From NCBI GenBank assembly GCA_934277985.1, contig CAKQWF010000002.1, forward strand, positions 1 through 64,000: DNA of 64,000 nucleotides, given 5' to 3'. The DNA comes from an uncultured Oxalobacter sp. (GTDB taxonomy: Bacteria > Pseudomonadota > Gammaproteobacteria > Burkholderiales > Burkholderiaceae_D). Positions within the stretch are counted from its first letter, which is position 1; every line of letters starts with the position of its first letter. Made by a program: the position numbers and the translations under genes. The notes beneath the pieces are model-generated. The model did no database searches. It worked only from the letters and a program-made list of their open reading frames with translations, and was not told the DNA's origin. Shown here piece by piece: positions 1 to 8,802 of this stretch.

Positions 1-2
1 TC

Positions 3-254
3 AACCGGATTCGCACCATTCACCTTTCTTCTCCTGCCATCCATCTCCTCAATCCTTCTACCCATCTCTCCGCTTTCGAGGCTATAGCTATCGTTTTCGG
101 ATCCTTTTTGTACAAGGAGAGTGATGTTTTTAATTGGTTTTATCGGGGAAGCTTTTATTTGAATGGAAAATCATGTGTCGATGATACTGAGATCAATCGA
201 TTTATGATGGCAGTTAGTTTTTTACTTGATATGCCAGTGTACACAGATCAGTAA
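3..254 (+). CDS. C-terminal fragment of an unidentified protein, cut by the window edge
   Basis: An open frame runs from the left edge to a TAA at 252-254 (83 codons, start outside the window). The peptide contains the stretch AIAIVFGSFLYKESDVFNWF, then LNGKS and a hydrophobic end before MPVYTDQ. The spacing VFG-W-LxGk-vY recalls the C-terminal domain of MbcA/ParS/Xre-type antitoxins (DUF2384), but this is only a resemblance by eye. The stretch looks more AT-rich than the rest of the window and lies on the 3' side of a tRNA gene, which fits accessory DNA. It could also be the end of an ordinary gene, or a chance open frame. Confidence 0.4.
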   Translation, partial: NRIRTIHLSSPAIHLLNPSTHLSAFEAIAIVFGSFLYKESDVFNWFYRGSFYLNGKSCVDDTEINRFMMAVSFLLDMPVYTDQ

Positions 255-460
255 GAAGCATTTGTGAAGTAATTGTGAAAGTCTCCGTTCATGGTTCGCA
301 TACAGAACAGGACCCAATGTGTGGATGATGACAGATTGGCTTTCTGCAAGACAATGAATCGGTGTGATTTGCAAGTCTGGATTGACGGTTGTTTGTGTCG
401 CAAAACGGAAATGGAAATGCCGGATTGTTCTTGAAAGGGATGAGTCGTGCGAGAAGAATA

Positions 461-489
461 AAAAAGGACCAGTATGAACTGGTCCTTTC
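461..489 (-). terminator. Intrinsic terminator of tRNA-Arg
   Basis: Read on the minus strand, AAAGGACCAGT and ACTGGTCCTTT form an 11-bp stem around a four-base loop, followed by a T run. It lies just 3' of the tRNA-Arg gene. Confidence 0.8.
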
Positions 490-495
490 TAAAAC

Positions 496-572
496 TGGCG
501 CGGCTGGCAGGAATCGAACCCACGACCCCTTGGTTCGTAGCCAAGTACTCTATCCAGCTGAGCTACAGCCGC
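496..572 (-). tRNA. tRNA-Arg (anticodon ACG)
   Basis: The minus strand folds as a complete 77-nt cloverleaf. The acceptor stem is GCGGCTG/CAGCCGC, the T arm contains GGTTCGAATCC, and the anticodon stem CTTGG/CCAAG encloses loop CTACGAA, giving anticodon ACG (arginine, CGN codons after inosine modification). The 3' CCA is encoded at 496-498. A terminator follows directly and a promoter precedes it. The 3' end faces the AT-rich left edge; tRNA 3' ends are common integration targets, but no duplicated 3' end or integrase is visible here. Confidence 0.97.
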
Positions 573-582
573 GAAAGATTTA

Positions 583-610
583 ATTATACCCTATTTTTTG
601 ATTTTGAGAA
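583..610 (-). promoter_or_regulatory. Sigma-70 promoter of tRNA-Arg
   Basis: On the minus strand there is a perfect -10 TATAAT (583-588) and a -35-like TTCTCA (605-610) with a 16-bp spacer, ending 10 bp upstream of the mature tRNA 5' end. Confidence 0.7.
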
Positions 611-718
611 TAGTTTTTTTTCATTGTCGACGCAAAAAAAGAAAATTTTTTGTATGTTGATTGAAAGAACGGCAGGTAAAATGACGAGGATTGGAAAACG
701 TTTTCGTCGATCTGGATT

Positions 719-2572
719 ATGCGAACATTATTATATGGATGGAATTGTCGGCGCGTTATTTTCGTAGCCTTGTTAGGTTGGTTTGTTGTTACCGTGCCTT
801 CATTGGCCGGCCCTGCAGATCAGGATGGCTTGCAGACGGATGGCCAGCTTGTGCCTTCTGTACAGATGCCGCAGGATGTTGTGCCGCAGGTCGGTGATAT
901 TGTGGATACAAAGGAACAGGTTGAAGAAAAGTTGCCTCAGACGCGACTTACGAACGATCTGATGTATCAGATTTTAAGTGCGGATATTGCAGAACAGCGT
1001 GGTCTCGATATTTATGCTTACGAAACGATGCTGGATGTTGCCAAGGAAACGAAGGATCCGCGTTTGGCAAGACGTGCAGCCGAAATCGCGGTCAGCCAAC
1101 GAAAGGCGGAAGAAGCATTGCGTGCTGTTCGTTTGTGGCATCGTTTGGCACCCGAATCACAAGAGGCAGAAAAGTACCTGTTCGGTTTCCTGGTTCTGGA
1201 TAACCGACTGGATGAAGTCAAGGAAATCTTTGCATCCAAGTTGGCGGAAACGACTTCCTACGAAAAACGCGTCAGTTTGTTTTTCCAGCTTCAGCAGGTT
1301 TTGGCAGGTACGAAAGACAAGTCAGATGCTTTTGTTGTAATGGAAGATGTACTGACACCCTATCTGAATATGCCTGAAGCACATGTTTCGCTGGCGATTT
1401 CCGCATTGCTGAAAAAAGATTCCGTTCGCGCACAGGATGAGGCAAAAAAAGCGCTGGTATTGAAGCCTGATTCGGAAATGGCGGTCCTGACATACGCTCA
1501 GGCTGTGTCCAATACCACTGAGGCGTCTTCAATATTGTATGGGTTTCTTGAGAAGTATCCGGAGTCAAGGGAGGTCAGGACATCGCTTGCACGTTTGCTG
1601 GTCGGGCAGAAGATGTATGATCGGGCAAGACATGAGTTCGAGATATTGCTGAAAACGGATCCCAGCGATTTGACGGCCTTGTATTCGTTGGGGCTGTTAG
1701 CAATACAGCAAAACGATTATTCAGCTGCAGAGGGATATTTTCAGTCATATCTGGAGAATGCCTGCAAATCACAAAAGGCAACTGAACACAAACAGCCAGA
1801 AGGGACACAAGTGATGTTCTTGTTATCGCAGATGGCTGAGGAACAACATCAGTATGACAAGGCACTTCAGTGGCTTTCGCAAATCACACTTGACGAGGAT
1901 GATGAAGTTACGCTCGGTGTTGAAATACGCAGGGCATTGATTTATGCGAAAAAGGGTGATATCAAGCGCGCACGTTCGATTATTGCCGAACTTGAAAAGG
2001 AAAATTCCTATGAGCACGAAAGATTGTTGCTCACGGAAGCCCAGATTTTAAGAGAAGTCGGCAAGTTGCAGGAAGCCTTGACGGTGTTGAAGGCAGGCCT
2101 GGATCAATTTCCTGACAATACCAGTATTCTTTATGATTACGCGTTGACTGCGGAAAATCTTGGGCAATATGAGTTGATGGAGGATCTGTTACGGCGGATC
2201 ATTGCGATCGATTCTCATCATCAGCAGGCTTATAATGCGCTGGGGTATTCACTTGCTGATCGCAATATCCGTCTGGATGAAGCTTATGCCCTGATCGAAA
2301 AAGCGCATAAACTTGCTCCCGACGATCCGTATATCACTGACAGTATGGGATGGGTCCTGTTTCGACAGGGCAAGCTGGACAAGGCGGAACAGTATCTGAG
2401 ACAGGCTTATGCAATCCGGACGGATAGCGAGATTGCGGTACATCTTGCAGAAGTGTTGTGGGCCAAGGGAGAGCGTCAGGAGGCCAGGGCGTTACTCTGG
2501 CAGGTCAGGAAGAAGAATCCGGAAAACAAGTTGTTGCGTGAAACCTTGTCTCGTTTGGGAATCAGATTTTAG
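719..2572 (+). CDS. Exported tetratricopeptide-repeat (TPR) protein
   Basis: A 617-residue protein. Residues 1-30 form a signal peptide: a basic start, a hydrophobic core and a SLA-G cleavage site. The rest is almost all helical TPR-like repeats, clearest towards the C-terminus (for example AYNALGYSLADRNIRLDEAY and ITDSMGWVLFRQGKLDKAEQ). TPR arrays are protein-docking scaffolds, so a periplasmic or membrane-associated assembly role is likely, but no substrate can be read off. Large TPR proteins of this type are common in Burkholderiales. The folA gene follows after 30 bp and may be co-transcribed. The SD sequence before ATG 719 is weak. Confidence 0.85.
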   Translation: MRTLLYGWNCRRVIFVALLGWFVVTVPSLAGPADQDGLQTDGQLVPSVQMPQDVVPQVGDIVDTKEQVEEKLPQTRLTNDLMYQILSADIAEQRGLDIYAYETMLDVAKETKDPRLARRAAEIAVSQRKAEEALRAVRLWHRLAPESQEAEKYLFGFLVLDNRLDEVKEIFASKLAETTSYEKRVSLFFQLQQVLAGTKDKSDAFVVMEDVLTPYLNMPEAHVSLAISALLKKDSVRAQDEAKKALVLKPDSEMAVLTYAQAVSNTTEASSILYGFLEKYPESREVRTSLARLLVGQKMYDRARHEFEILLKTDPSDLTALYSLGLLAIQQNDYSAAEGYFQSYLENACKSQKATEHKQPEGTQVMFLLSQMAEEQHQYDKALQWLSQITLDEDDEVTLGVEIRRALIYAKKGDIKRARSIIAELEKENSYEHERLLLTEAQILREVGKLQEALTVLKAGLDQFPDNTSILYDYALTAENLGQYELMEDLLRRIIAIDSHHQQAYNALGYSLADRNIRLDEAYALIEKAHKLAPDDPYITDSMGWVLFRQGKLDKAEQYLRQAYAIRTDSEIAVHLAEVLWAKGERQEARALLWQVRKKNPENKLLRETLSRLGIRF

Positions 2573-2602
2573 TCGGATGACTGTATTGCATCGGGGAAAT
2601 AA

Positions 2603-3091
2603 ATGGAGATAGCGCATGTCGTTGCCATGGCGGAAAATCGTGTGATCGGGAAGAACGGTCGCATGCCATGGCATATACCTGGTGAACAGAAAATTTTCCG
2701 TAATCTGACGGTCGGCAAGGCATTGATTCTCGGACGTAAAACGCATGAGTCGATCGGACGGGTTTTGCCGGACAGGACGACGATTATTGTGACGCGCCAG
2801 CCTGATTATCACGTAGATGGTGCTTATGTCGTGCACAGTGTACAAGAAGGGCTCGATCTGGCAGGCAGGCTGGGATTCGATCAAGTCGTCATAGGCGGTG
2901 GAGGCGAATTGTTTGCACAGACATTGCAGGCGACAGACAGAATTTATCTGTCTGTCGTACATGCCGTTTTTGAGGGAGAAACATATTATCCGGAGTTGCC
3001 TGACAATATGTTTGCCGAAATATCGCGCAAGGAAATCGATGCATCGATTCCTTATGCTTTCGTGGAGCTCGAAAACGTCAGCAAACGGTAG
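2603..3091 (+). CDS. folA: Dihydrofolate reductase
   Basis: A 162-residue protein that reduces dihydrofolate to tetrahydrofolate with NADPH, for thymidylate, purine and methionine synthesis. Family signatures are the N-terminal strand with MPWHIPGE, the cofactor region LGRKTHESIGR, and the late motif VIGGGGELFAQ that corresponds to the IGGG motif. The acidic active-site residue is Glu in MPWHIPGE, where the E. coli enzyme has Asp27; Glu occurs here in some bacterial enzymes. Length is normal. It follows the TPR gene after 30 bp on the same strand. Confidence 0.95.
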   Translation: MEIAHVVAMAENRVIGKNGRMPWHIPGEQKIFRNLTVGKALILGRKTHESIGRVLPDRTTIIVTRQPDYHVDGAYVVHSVQEGLDLAGRLGFDQVVIGGGGELFAQTLQATDRIYLSVVHAVFEGETYYPELPDNMFAEISRKEIDASIPYAFVELENVSKR

Positions 3092-3133
3092 ACCAGGGTT
3101 CCTTATACGTCTGTTTCATCCTGATGCATTCGT

Positions 3134-3445
3134 TCAGTTGACCTGAAGACTGCTTTTGACGTTTTTGACGCCGTCCACTTTCTTGACGACTTCGATGGCA
3201 CGTTGTATCTGACTGGCCGACGGTACGAAACCACTGAGCAATACTTCTCCATGATATGTTTCGACATGAATGCCGGAAGAGCTCAGGTCATGAGTATCGA
3301 AAAGCGCCGCTTTTACTTTGGTAGTGATGACAGTGTCATCGATATATTCCGATGCACTCTGGTGTTGCCGTGAAGTGGCGCAACCTGTCAGGCCTGCCAA
3401 AAAGATTGCCATGCAGAGAACGGTAATCGGTCTGGAAAGTTTCAT
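3134..3445 (-). CDS. BON-domain lipoprotein
   Basis: A 103-residue protein. An N-terminal lipoprotein signal ends in the lipobox LTGC (Cys about residue 22). One BON domain follows: TTKVKAALFD, a GIHVETYHGEVLLSGFV strand region, then IEVVKKVDGVKNVKSSL. This is the architecture of small periplasmic or outer-membrane BON lipoproteins related to half of OsmY or DolP, which bind phospholipid surfaces in the envelope. It faces folA tail to tail with a 42-bp gap in which no clear terminator is visible. The substrate is unknown. Confidence 0.88.
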   Translation of the reverse strand: MKLSRPITVLCMAIFLAGLTGCATSRQHQSASEYIDDTVITTKVKAALFDTHDLSSSGIHVETYHGEVLLSGFVPSASQIQRAIEVVKKVDGVKNVKSSLQVN

Positions 3446-3980
3446 AAAATCCTCATTGTGTTTGATTGGTTGGTTGTCGGGGATGGTTTCGTCCGGTTAT
3501 GGGGTATGGGTGTTGTGCATAATGTATCATCTGTCCAACCGGAACAGTGTTTTGCTTAAACGGACGGTTTTGCCGACTGTATGACCGTAGTTGAAGCAGA
3601 TGCCCCGCCGATTGGAGACTTACGATCTGTCAATATGCATATTATCCTTTATTCCGGCAGAAGCATACTGTCAAAGAAGATACCGTTTCCGGAAACGGTT
3701 CGTTTGAGAATGCGCAAAAGCAGCGCATCATGACGAAACGGTATTGTCCCGTGTGAAATGATGTGCGTGAAACCGATCATTCATCGCAAGAAAGTGTCTT
3801 GTACCGACAGATTATGCTTTCACTGCAGGTTTCCGGAGAGATATCCCGGGCCGAAAATGGCTTTTTTCTTGATGTGCAAAAACGGAAAGGCATGAAAAGT
3901 CTTGTTAAAATAGGAATTGCCGGAAACCTGATGTTTTACGGTCCATGTCCAACACGCTACATCAACTCTGGAGTGTCTGA
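3446..3980 (+). other. Gene-free leader region before the AAA+ ATPase
   Basis: About 535 bp between the start of the BON lipoprotein and the AAA+ ATPase. The left part must hold the promoter of the lipoprotein. I see no RNA gene. It contains an 18-bp perfect palindrome at 3684-3701 (separate entry). A 73-codon GTG frame at 3763-3984 overlaps the ATPase start but has no recognisable domain and no convincing SD sequence, so I do not call it a gene. Confidence 0.5.
3684..3701. promoter_or_regulatory. 18-bp perfect palindrome, possible operator
   Basis: ACCGTTTCCGGAAACGGT is its own reverse complement over 18 bp with no spacer. It lies 280 bp upstream of the AAA+ ATPase and about 240 bp upstream of the divergent BON lipoprotein. 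A spacerless dyad makes a poor RNA hairpin but a good site for a dimeric DNA-binding protein. The protein is not known. Confidence 0.4.
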
Positions 3981-5609
3981 ATGAATTATGAAGAATCATC
4001 CCGCGGTATTTCCATCACGATTTCAGCAGCGATTGCAAGGGAAGCAAAGGAAAGTTTTGCACATGCCGACTGGGCCAAGAACATTCCGACCTATCTGCTT
4101 TTGAGAGGGGATGACGAGATCACGATTTCATACAATGATCTTGACGATATCGCCAAGGACTGGGTACTGGAAAAGTTGACGCAAGGTGGTCATCGTGCCA
4201 TGGCGGGAACGGTGGCCAGTCTGAGAGCCGCGTCGAAGGATCCTGCCAATATTGTGATTTTCGATTTGATGGTGTTGGCGCAGGCGTTGGGTGAATATAT
4301 CAAGCAGGATGCCATCGACGGCTGGTTGTATACCATTGGTGAAGACGGAGAACATTTGCCCTGGCTGGTGACCGATGTGGCTTATCAGGAAGCATCCAAT
4401 GCTCCGCCTTGTGTTGCTGTCTATCTGACTGCCAACAGTATTCCGACAAGAAAGGACGATATGATCCGGCCAGCAACCCGGGTATCGTATTTTTTTGCGG
4501 AAGATGTGCAGTTCAAGAAAATTGCCGATGTACTGGCAATGAAGGGATATATGAAAGAATCGCCTGAATTGAAGGCAGCTTATCAGCAATCCCTGAAAGT
4601 GTTTTCTGAAATTTTGCCGAAGATGAACAGCCAGTTCTGGGCAACCGGCAGCGGCATGGAAGTCGATATGGATGAAAGAACGCATCATCCGGAGAGAGTG
4701 GTGTTCGATGCACCATGCCGTGTCATTAATGATGAAGGACTGTTGCACCGGAAATTCTTTACAAGAACCAATTCACCTTTCTGGGAAAGTTTCGGACTTG
4801 ATTTCAATGAGATTCCCGTTCATCCGCAAATATTGTGTTTCAATCTGGAAACGCATACCAATATGTGGATTCACGTGGATAACCTGAAAGCGTACCAGTA
4901 TGATGCCTCGCTCCGGGAAAAACTGATCTTGCCGGAAGAACATCGCGATCTGATCGATATCCTGACGCAGGATATGGATATCCTGATGGATGATATTGTG
5001 GCTGGCAAATCCGGAGGAACCACGATTTTGTGCAAGGGAGCTCCGGGTTTGGGCAAAACCCTGACGGCCGAAGTGTATTCTGAAGTTGTCGGAAGACCCT
5101 TGTACCGTGTGCATTCGGGACAGCTGGGCGTTATGTCTGAGAATGTCGAAAAGAATCTCGAACGAGTGCTGAAACGTGCACAGCGATGGGGAGCGGTCAT
5201 GCTGATCGATGAGGCGGATGTCTATATCCGTCGCCGTGGCAACGATATCGATCATAATGCTGTAGTCGCGTCGTTTCTGAGAACGCTGGAATATTTTCAC
5301 GGTTTGCTGTTTTTGACGACCAATCGTGTCGATGATGTGGATGATGCGATTGCATCGCGCTGTATTGCCACGATTCGCTATTCCGTTCCGAAAAAGGAAG
5401 ACGCAAAACGTATCTGGAATGTATTGTCCACACAGTTCCAGTTTCCGTTGTCGGAAACGCTGGTAGACAGTCTGGTTGCACATTTCAGTGGTATTTCCGG
5501 TAGAGATATCAAGGAGTTGCTGAAGCTGACGGCCAAGTGGTGCCGTCAGAAGAATGTTGCACCGACGCTGGACGTGTTCAAGACATGCGCACAGTTCAGG
5601 GGAATGTAG
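3981..5609 (+). CDS. Orphan AAA+ ATPase of unknown function
   Basis: A 542-residue protein. The C-terminal third is a full AAA+ module: Walker A GAPGLGKT (353-360), Walker B VMLIDEAD (406-413), sensor-1 Asn448 in LFLTTNRVDD, a probable arginine finger in DAIASR (Arg460), and a sensor-2 helix in GISGRDIKELL. The first roughly 330 residues match nothing I recognise and have no membrane segment. Such modules work as hexameric remodellers, here probably cytoplasmic. A strong GGAG lies 7 bp before ATG 3981 and fixes the start. The gene stands alone behind a long leader, so no partner or substrate is suggested. The closest general type is the large single-AAA ATPases also known from fungi. Confidence 0.85.
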   Translation: MNYEESSRGISITISAAIAREAKESFAHADWAKNIPTYLLLRGDDEITISYNDLDDIAKDWVLEKLTQGGHRAMAGTVASLRAASKDPANIVIFDLMVLAQALGEYIKQDAIDGWLYTIGEDGEHLPWLVTDVAYQEASNAPPCVAVYLTANSIPTRKDDMIRPATRVSYFFAEDVQFKKIADVLAMKGYMKESPELKAAYQQSLKVFSEILPKMNSQFWATGSGMEVDMDERTHHPERVVFDAPCRVINDEGLLHRKFFTRTNSPFWESFGLDFNEIPVHPQILCFNLETHTNMWIHVDNLKAYQYDASLREKLILPEEHRDLIDILTQDMDILMDDIVAGKSGGTTILCKGAPGLGKTLTAEVYSEVVGRPLYRVHSGQLGVMSENVEKNLERVLKRAQRWGAVMLIDEADVYIRRRGNDIDHNAVVASFLRTLEYFHGLLFLTTNRVDDVDDAIASRCIATIRYSVPKKEDAKRIWNVLSTQFQFPLSETLVDSLVAHFSGISGRDIKELLKLTAKWCRQKNVAPTLDVFKTCAQFRGM

Positions 5610-5728
5610 CGGACTTGTTGAGTGTTTATTGCGGAGTATCAAGCAGGTATGCTGGGTGTTTTCTTATTCTGAGCTTGTTGTGTCACGGCAGGCACACATA
5701 ACGTGAATTAATTTTTATGGAGCTCATG

Positions 5729-6001
5729 ATGAAAAAAATATCCCATTCCGCACTGTTTGCCGTATTGTCGGTAATGGCTGGCGTCGCTTTTTCTGCCACC
5801 TATTATCCGCCGTCCGAAATTGTGGAAACCACCGATTCGGCAGCAGCGCAGGCCGTTATGCAACAGGCGCAGGAAATCCGGATGCAGGAATCCGGATCGG
5901 TGTCTCCCGCCAAACAGAAAGTGAAAAAGAGCAAACAAGGCAAGAAAAAAGCTGCAGCCAGACAGATGCAGCAGGATATGGATGATATGTCCGGCGAGTG
6001 A
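5729..6001 (+). CDS. Small exported lysine-rich protein of unknown function
   Basis: A protein of about 90 residues. It starts MKKISHSALFAV with a signal peptide probably cleaved after AFS-A. The mature part is polar and ends in a charged tail: the lysine-rich VKKSKQGKKKAAARQ, then the acidic MQQDMDDMSGE. ATG codons stand at 5717, 5726 and 5729; GGAG at 5719-5722 is correctly spaced only for 5729. The alternation of basic and acidic patches suggests an unstructured, surface-binding tail, but no family is recognised. A good intrinsic terminator follows at 6107. Confidence 0.7.
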   Translation: MKKISHSALFAVLSVMAGVAFSATYYPPSEIVETTDSAAAQAVMQQAQEIRMQESGSVSPAKQKVKKSKQGKKKAAARQMQQDMDDMSGE

Positions 6002-6106
6002 TTGTGTTGCATGAGGGTGGCAAGGCATGAATCGGAAGGCGGGTGTCGAGGATGCTTGCCATAGCAGGACAGAATGAACCGGCTGCTTTTTCAAAATATC
6101 GGATGT

Positions 6107-6138
6107 GGCTTCAGGCAAACGCCTGAAGCCATTTTTTT
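6107..6138 (+). terminator. Intrinsic terminator after the small exported protein
   Basis: GGCTTCAGGC, loop AAAC, GCCTGAAGCC: a perfect 10-bp stem followed by A and seven T on the plus strand. The T run touches the stop codon of the convergent pepA. Confidence 0.88.
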
Positions 6139-7633
6139 ACTGTTCCCGCATGAACAGGTATGCACACAATAACGGGACCGGACGACCAGTTGCGCCTTTG
6201 GCGGATCCGCTTTTCCATGCCGTGCCGGCAATGTCCAGATGTGCCCAGGTGTATTTGCGTGTAAACCGTTCCAGAAAACAGGCTGCAGTGATGGAGCCCG
6301 CCGGCTTTCCACCGATATTGGCCATGTCGGCGAAATTCGATTTCAGCTGTTCCTGATAGGCGTCTTCGATCGGAAGACGCCAGACAGGATCGTTGAATTG
6401 TCGGGCAGCGGCAATTAAATCGTCGGCCAGTTTGTCGTGTGCTTCATCATGCCGCGTGAACAGGCCACTGTTGATGTGTCCCAGTGCGACGATACATGCG
6501 CCGGTCAGCGTGGCGATATCGATCACGACAGCAGGATTGAATTTTTCCGCATAGGTCAATGCATCGCACAGGATGAGGCGACCTTCGGCATCGGTATTGA
6601 GAATCTCAATCGTTTGACCGGACATGGATGTCACGATATCGCCCGGTTTGTTGGCATGTCCGGACGGAAGATTTTCACATGCGGGAATGATACCGATGAT
6701 GTTTTGCCGTAATCCGAGTTCACCGATTGCCTTGAATGTCCCGAGAACGGCTGCAGCGCCACACATATCGAATTTCATTTCGTCCATGCCTGCGCCGGGT
6801 TTGAGCGAAATGCCGCCGGAATCGAACGTGATACCCTTGCCGACCAGAACGACAGGCAAATCCTTGGAATTGCCGTGCATATGCTTGAGAACAATGAACT
6901 TGGGTGGTTCGTCGCTTCCCTTGGCGACTGAGAGGAAACTGCCCATTTTCAGTGATTCAATCTGTTTTTTGTCGAGAATTTCAAGCTCGAACTTGTAGGT
7001 CTGCGACAGATCACGGGCTTGCTTGGCAAGATACGATGGTGTGCAGATATTGGCAGGCAGGTTACCCAGATTGCGGGCCAGTGTCATGCCAGCCATGACG
7101 GCTTCGGCACGGCGCAGCGCTTCTGTTGCCGTGGCTTCCTGTTCCGAAGGGATGTAAAATGACGCCTTCCGGAGTGTTGCGGGTGGTTCTTGCGTACTTT
7201 TCAGTGCATCGCTGCGGTAAAACTGGGTGTGCAGTTCAGCAAGGATGTTGTAAATCGACCAGGACACGTCGCGACTGGATACCAGGTCAAGCGGCAATGC
7301 CAAGAGCATGTCGCCGACATTGAGCGGTTTGACGGTTTTGATCGCTGTATCGATAGCTTGTCTGAAATCTTTTTCAGCGGTCGGCTTTTTGCCGAGTCCC
7401 AGCAAAAGCAATCGTTTTGCTGCGATTTTTTCAGGAAAACCGACAAGCAGTGCAGAACCCGCCTTGCCGCTGATATCGCCGCTTTCCAGTGCGCGTGTAA
7501 TGACACCGTTCGTGTCAAGTGCAATGGCAGCGTCGGTCAGCTTGTGGTCATCGTATATGCCGATAACGATACAGTCGGTATCGATCATGTCCAGAGAGTT
7601 TTTTTTGTCAGCTGTTTTTATGCTAAAGTCCAT
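6137..7633 (-). CDS. pepA: Leucyl aminopeptidase (M17 family)
   Basis: A cytosolic dimetal aminopeptidase that removes N-terminal residues from peptides; in some bacteria PepA also binds DNA. At 498 residues it is typical in length. The C-terminal catalytic domain has the metal and active-site blocks [30 protein letters not shown] and the signature [15 protein letters not shown] place the start at MDFSIKT because GGAGG sits 9 bp upstream of that ATG; an ATG 24 bp further upstream lacks an SD sequence. It is divergent from lptF with only 35 bp between them, a conserved proteobacterial arrangement. Confidence 0.96.
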   Translation of the reverse strand: MDFSIKTADKKNSLDMIDTDCIVIGIYDDHKLTDAAIALDTNGVITRALESGDISGKAGSALLVGFPEKIAAKRLLLLGLGKKPTAEKDFRQAIDTAIKTVKPLNVGDMLLALPLDLVSSRDVSWSIYNILAELHTQFYRSDALKSTQEPPATLRKASFYIPSEQEATATEALRRAEAVMAGMTLARNLGNLPANICTPSYLAKQARDLSQTYKFELEILDKKQIESLKMGSFLSVAKGSDEPPKFIVLKHMHGNSKDLPVVLVGKGITFDSGGISLKPGAGMDEMKFDMCGAAAVLGTFKAIGELGLRQNIIGIIPACENLPSGHANKPGDIVTSMSGQTIEILNTDAEGRLILCDALTYAEKFNPAVVIDIATLTGACIVALGHINSGLFTRHDEAHDKLADDLIAAARQFNDPVWRLPIEDAYQEQLKSNFADMANIGGKPAGSITAACFLERFTRKYTWAHLDIAGTAWKSGSAKGATGRPVPLLCAYLFMREQ

Positions 7634-7668
7634 TTTTTGAAATCCTCCATGCTCCATTATAACTTCTC

Positions 7669-8802
7669 ATGATTTTCCAACGTGCGCTTAAACGTGAGCT
7701 GTTCAGTACGGCAGGCGGCGTATTTTTGACATTGTTCACAATTACCATCACGATGATGCTGATTCGCATACTGGGACAGGCTGCGAAGGGAAGAGTTGCA
7801 TCGGAAGATGTGATTGCGTTGATCGGTTTCACCGCTTTGAACTACATGCCGATCATCCTGATTCTGACAGGATTTGTTGCGGTATTGCTGGTCGTGACGA
7901 GAAGTTATCAGGATTCCGAAATGGTCGTCTGGTTCGCATCCGGACAGAGCTTGACGAAATGGTTACGGCCAGTACTGGAATTCGCTTTGCCCATCGTGGT
8001 GCTGGTCGCGTTGCTGGGGTTCGTCGCAACACCATGGGCCTATCGGCAAAGCGCCGAATTCCGGGAAAGGTTTGAAAAACGTGAGGATATCGCCAGAATT
8101 TCTCCGGGAAAATTCCAGGAATCTGCAGCGGCACAAAGAGTTTTTTTCGTCGAAAAAATGTCTGACGATCTGAGTACGGTCGGAAACGTTTTCATCAACT
8201 CGATCAAAAACGGCGAAGTGATTACGGTGGTTTCGCAACACGGAACGATCGAAACGAATGATCAGGGTGAAAAATTCGTTGTGCTGGAAGATGGGGTGCG
8301 CTATGACGAAACGTTGGATCATTCAGATTTCCGCATCATGGAATTCGAGAAATATACCGCGTATATCGCCCCGAAAGGCGATGTTACCGTATCGGACGGA
8401 TCGACGCGTTCCATGACGACGCTGGAGCTGTTGGAGGATACGAACAGCAAAAAACAGGGTGAGCTGGTATGGCGTATCGGTTTGCCGTTCATGTCGGTAT
8501 TGCTTATGTTGCTGGCGATCCCGTTGGGATTCGTCAATCCGAGAGCCGGACGCTCTTTCAATTTGATCGTTGCGGTATTGCTGTACATGACGTACAGCAA
8601 TCTATCGAGTTTCATGCAGGCTTATGTAGGGCAAAACAAACTGGCTTTTGGTCTGGGATGGTGGCCGTTGCATCTGGTGGTGGCACTGATCGTCGTCATG
8701 CTGTTCGCACTGCGTCTGGGAGTCAATAGCCGGTATCATCCTTATGCATTGCTGGCTGCCATCAAACACCGACGTTTGCAGGCGAAAGGGAAGCGGTCAT
8801 GA
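7669..8802 (+). CDS. lptF: LPS export permease LptF
   Basis: A 377-residue inner-membrane subunit of the LptB2FG ABC transporter that extracts lipopolysaccharide from the inner membrane and passes it to LptC/LptA. It shows the family layout: an N-terminal membrane helix beginning FSTAGGVFLTLFTITITMML, two further helices to about residue 125, a periplasmic jellyroll (about 130-265), and three C-terminal helices starting at GLPFMSVLLMLLAIPLGFV. The stop overlaps the lptG start in ATGA, implying translational coupling. It is divergent from pepA. Confidence 0.96.
   Translation: MIFQRALKRELFSTAGGVFLTLFTITITMMLIRILGQAAKGRVASEDVIALIGFTALNYMPIILILTGFVAVLLVVTRSYQDSEMVVWFASGQSLTKWLRPVLEFALPIVVLVALLGFVATPWAYRQSAEFRERFEKREDIARISPGKFQESAAAQRVFFVEKMSDDLSTVGNVFINSIKNGEVITVVSQHGTIETNDQGEKFVVLEDGVRYDETLDHSDFRIMEFEKYTAYIAPKGDVTVSDGSTRSMTTLELLEDTNSKKQGELVWRIGLPFMSVLLMLLAIPLGFVNPRAGRSFNLIVAVLLYMTYSNLSSFMQAYVGQNKLAFGLGWWPLHLVVALIVVMLFALRLGVNSRYHPYALLAAIKHRRLQAKGKRS

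Noticed and set aside
248..544. 98-codon minus-strand frame running into tRNA-Arg
   Set aside because: It is translated from the tRNA and its terminator; the RNA gene explains the sequence.
3763..3984. 73-codon GTG frame overlapping the AAA+ ATPase start in ATGA
   Set aside because: The overlap looks like translational coupling, but there is no SD sequence, no domain, and the ATPase has its own strong SD.
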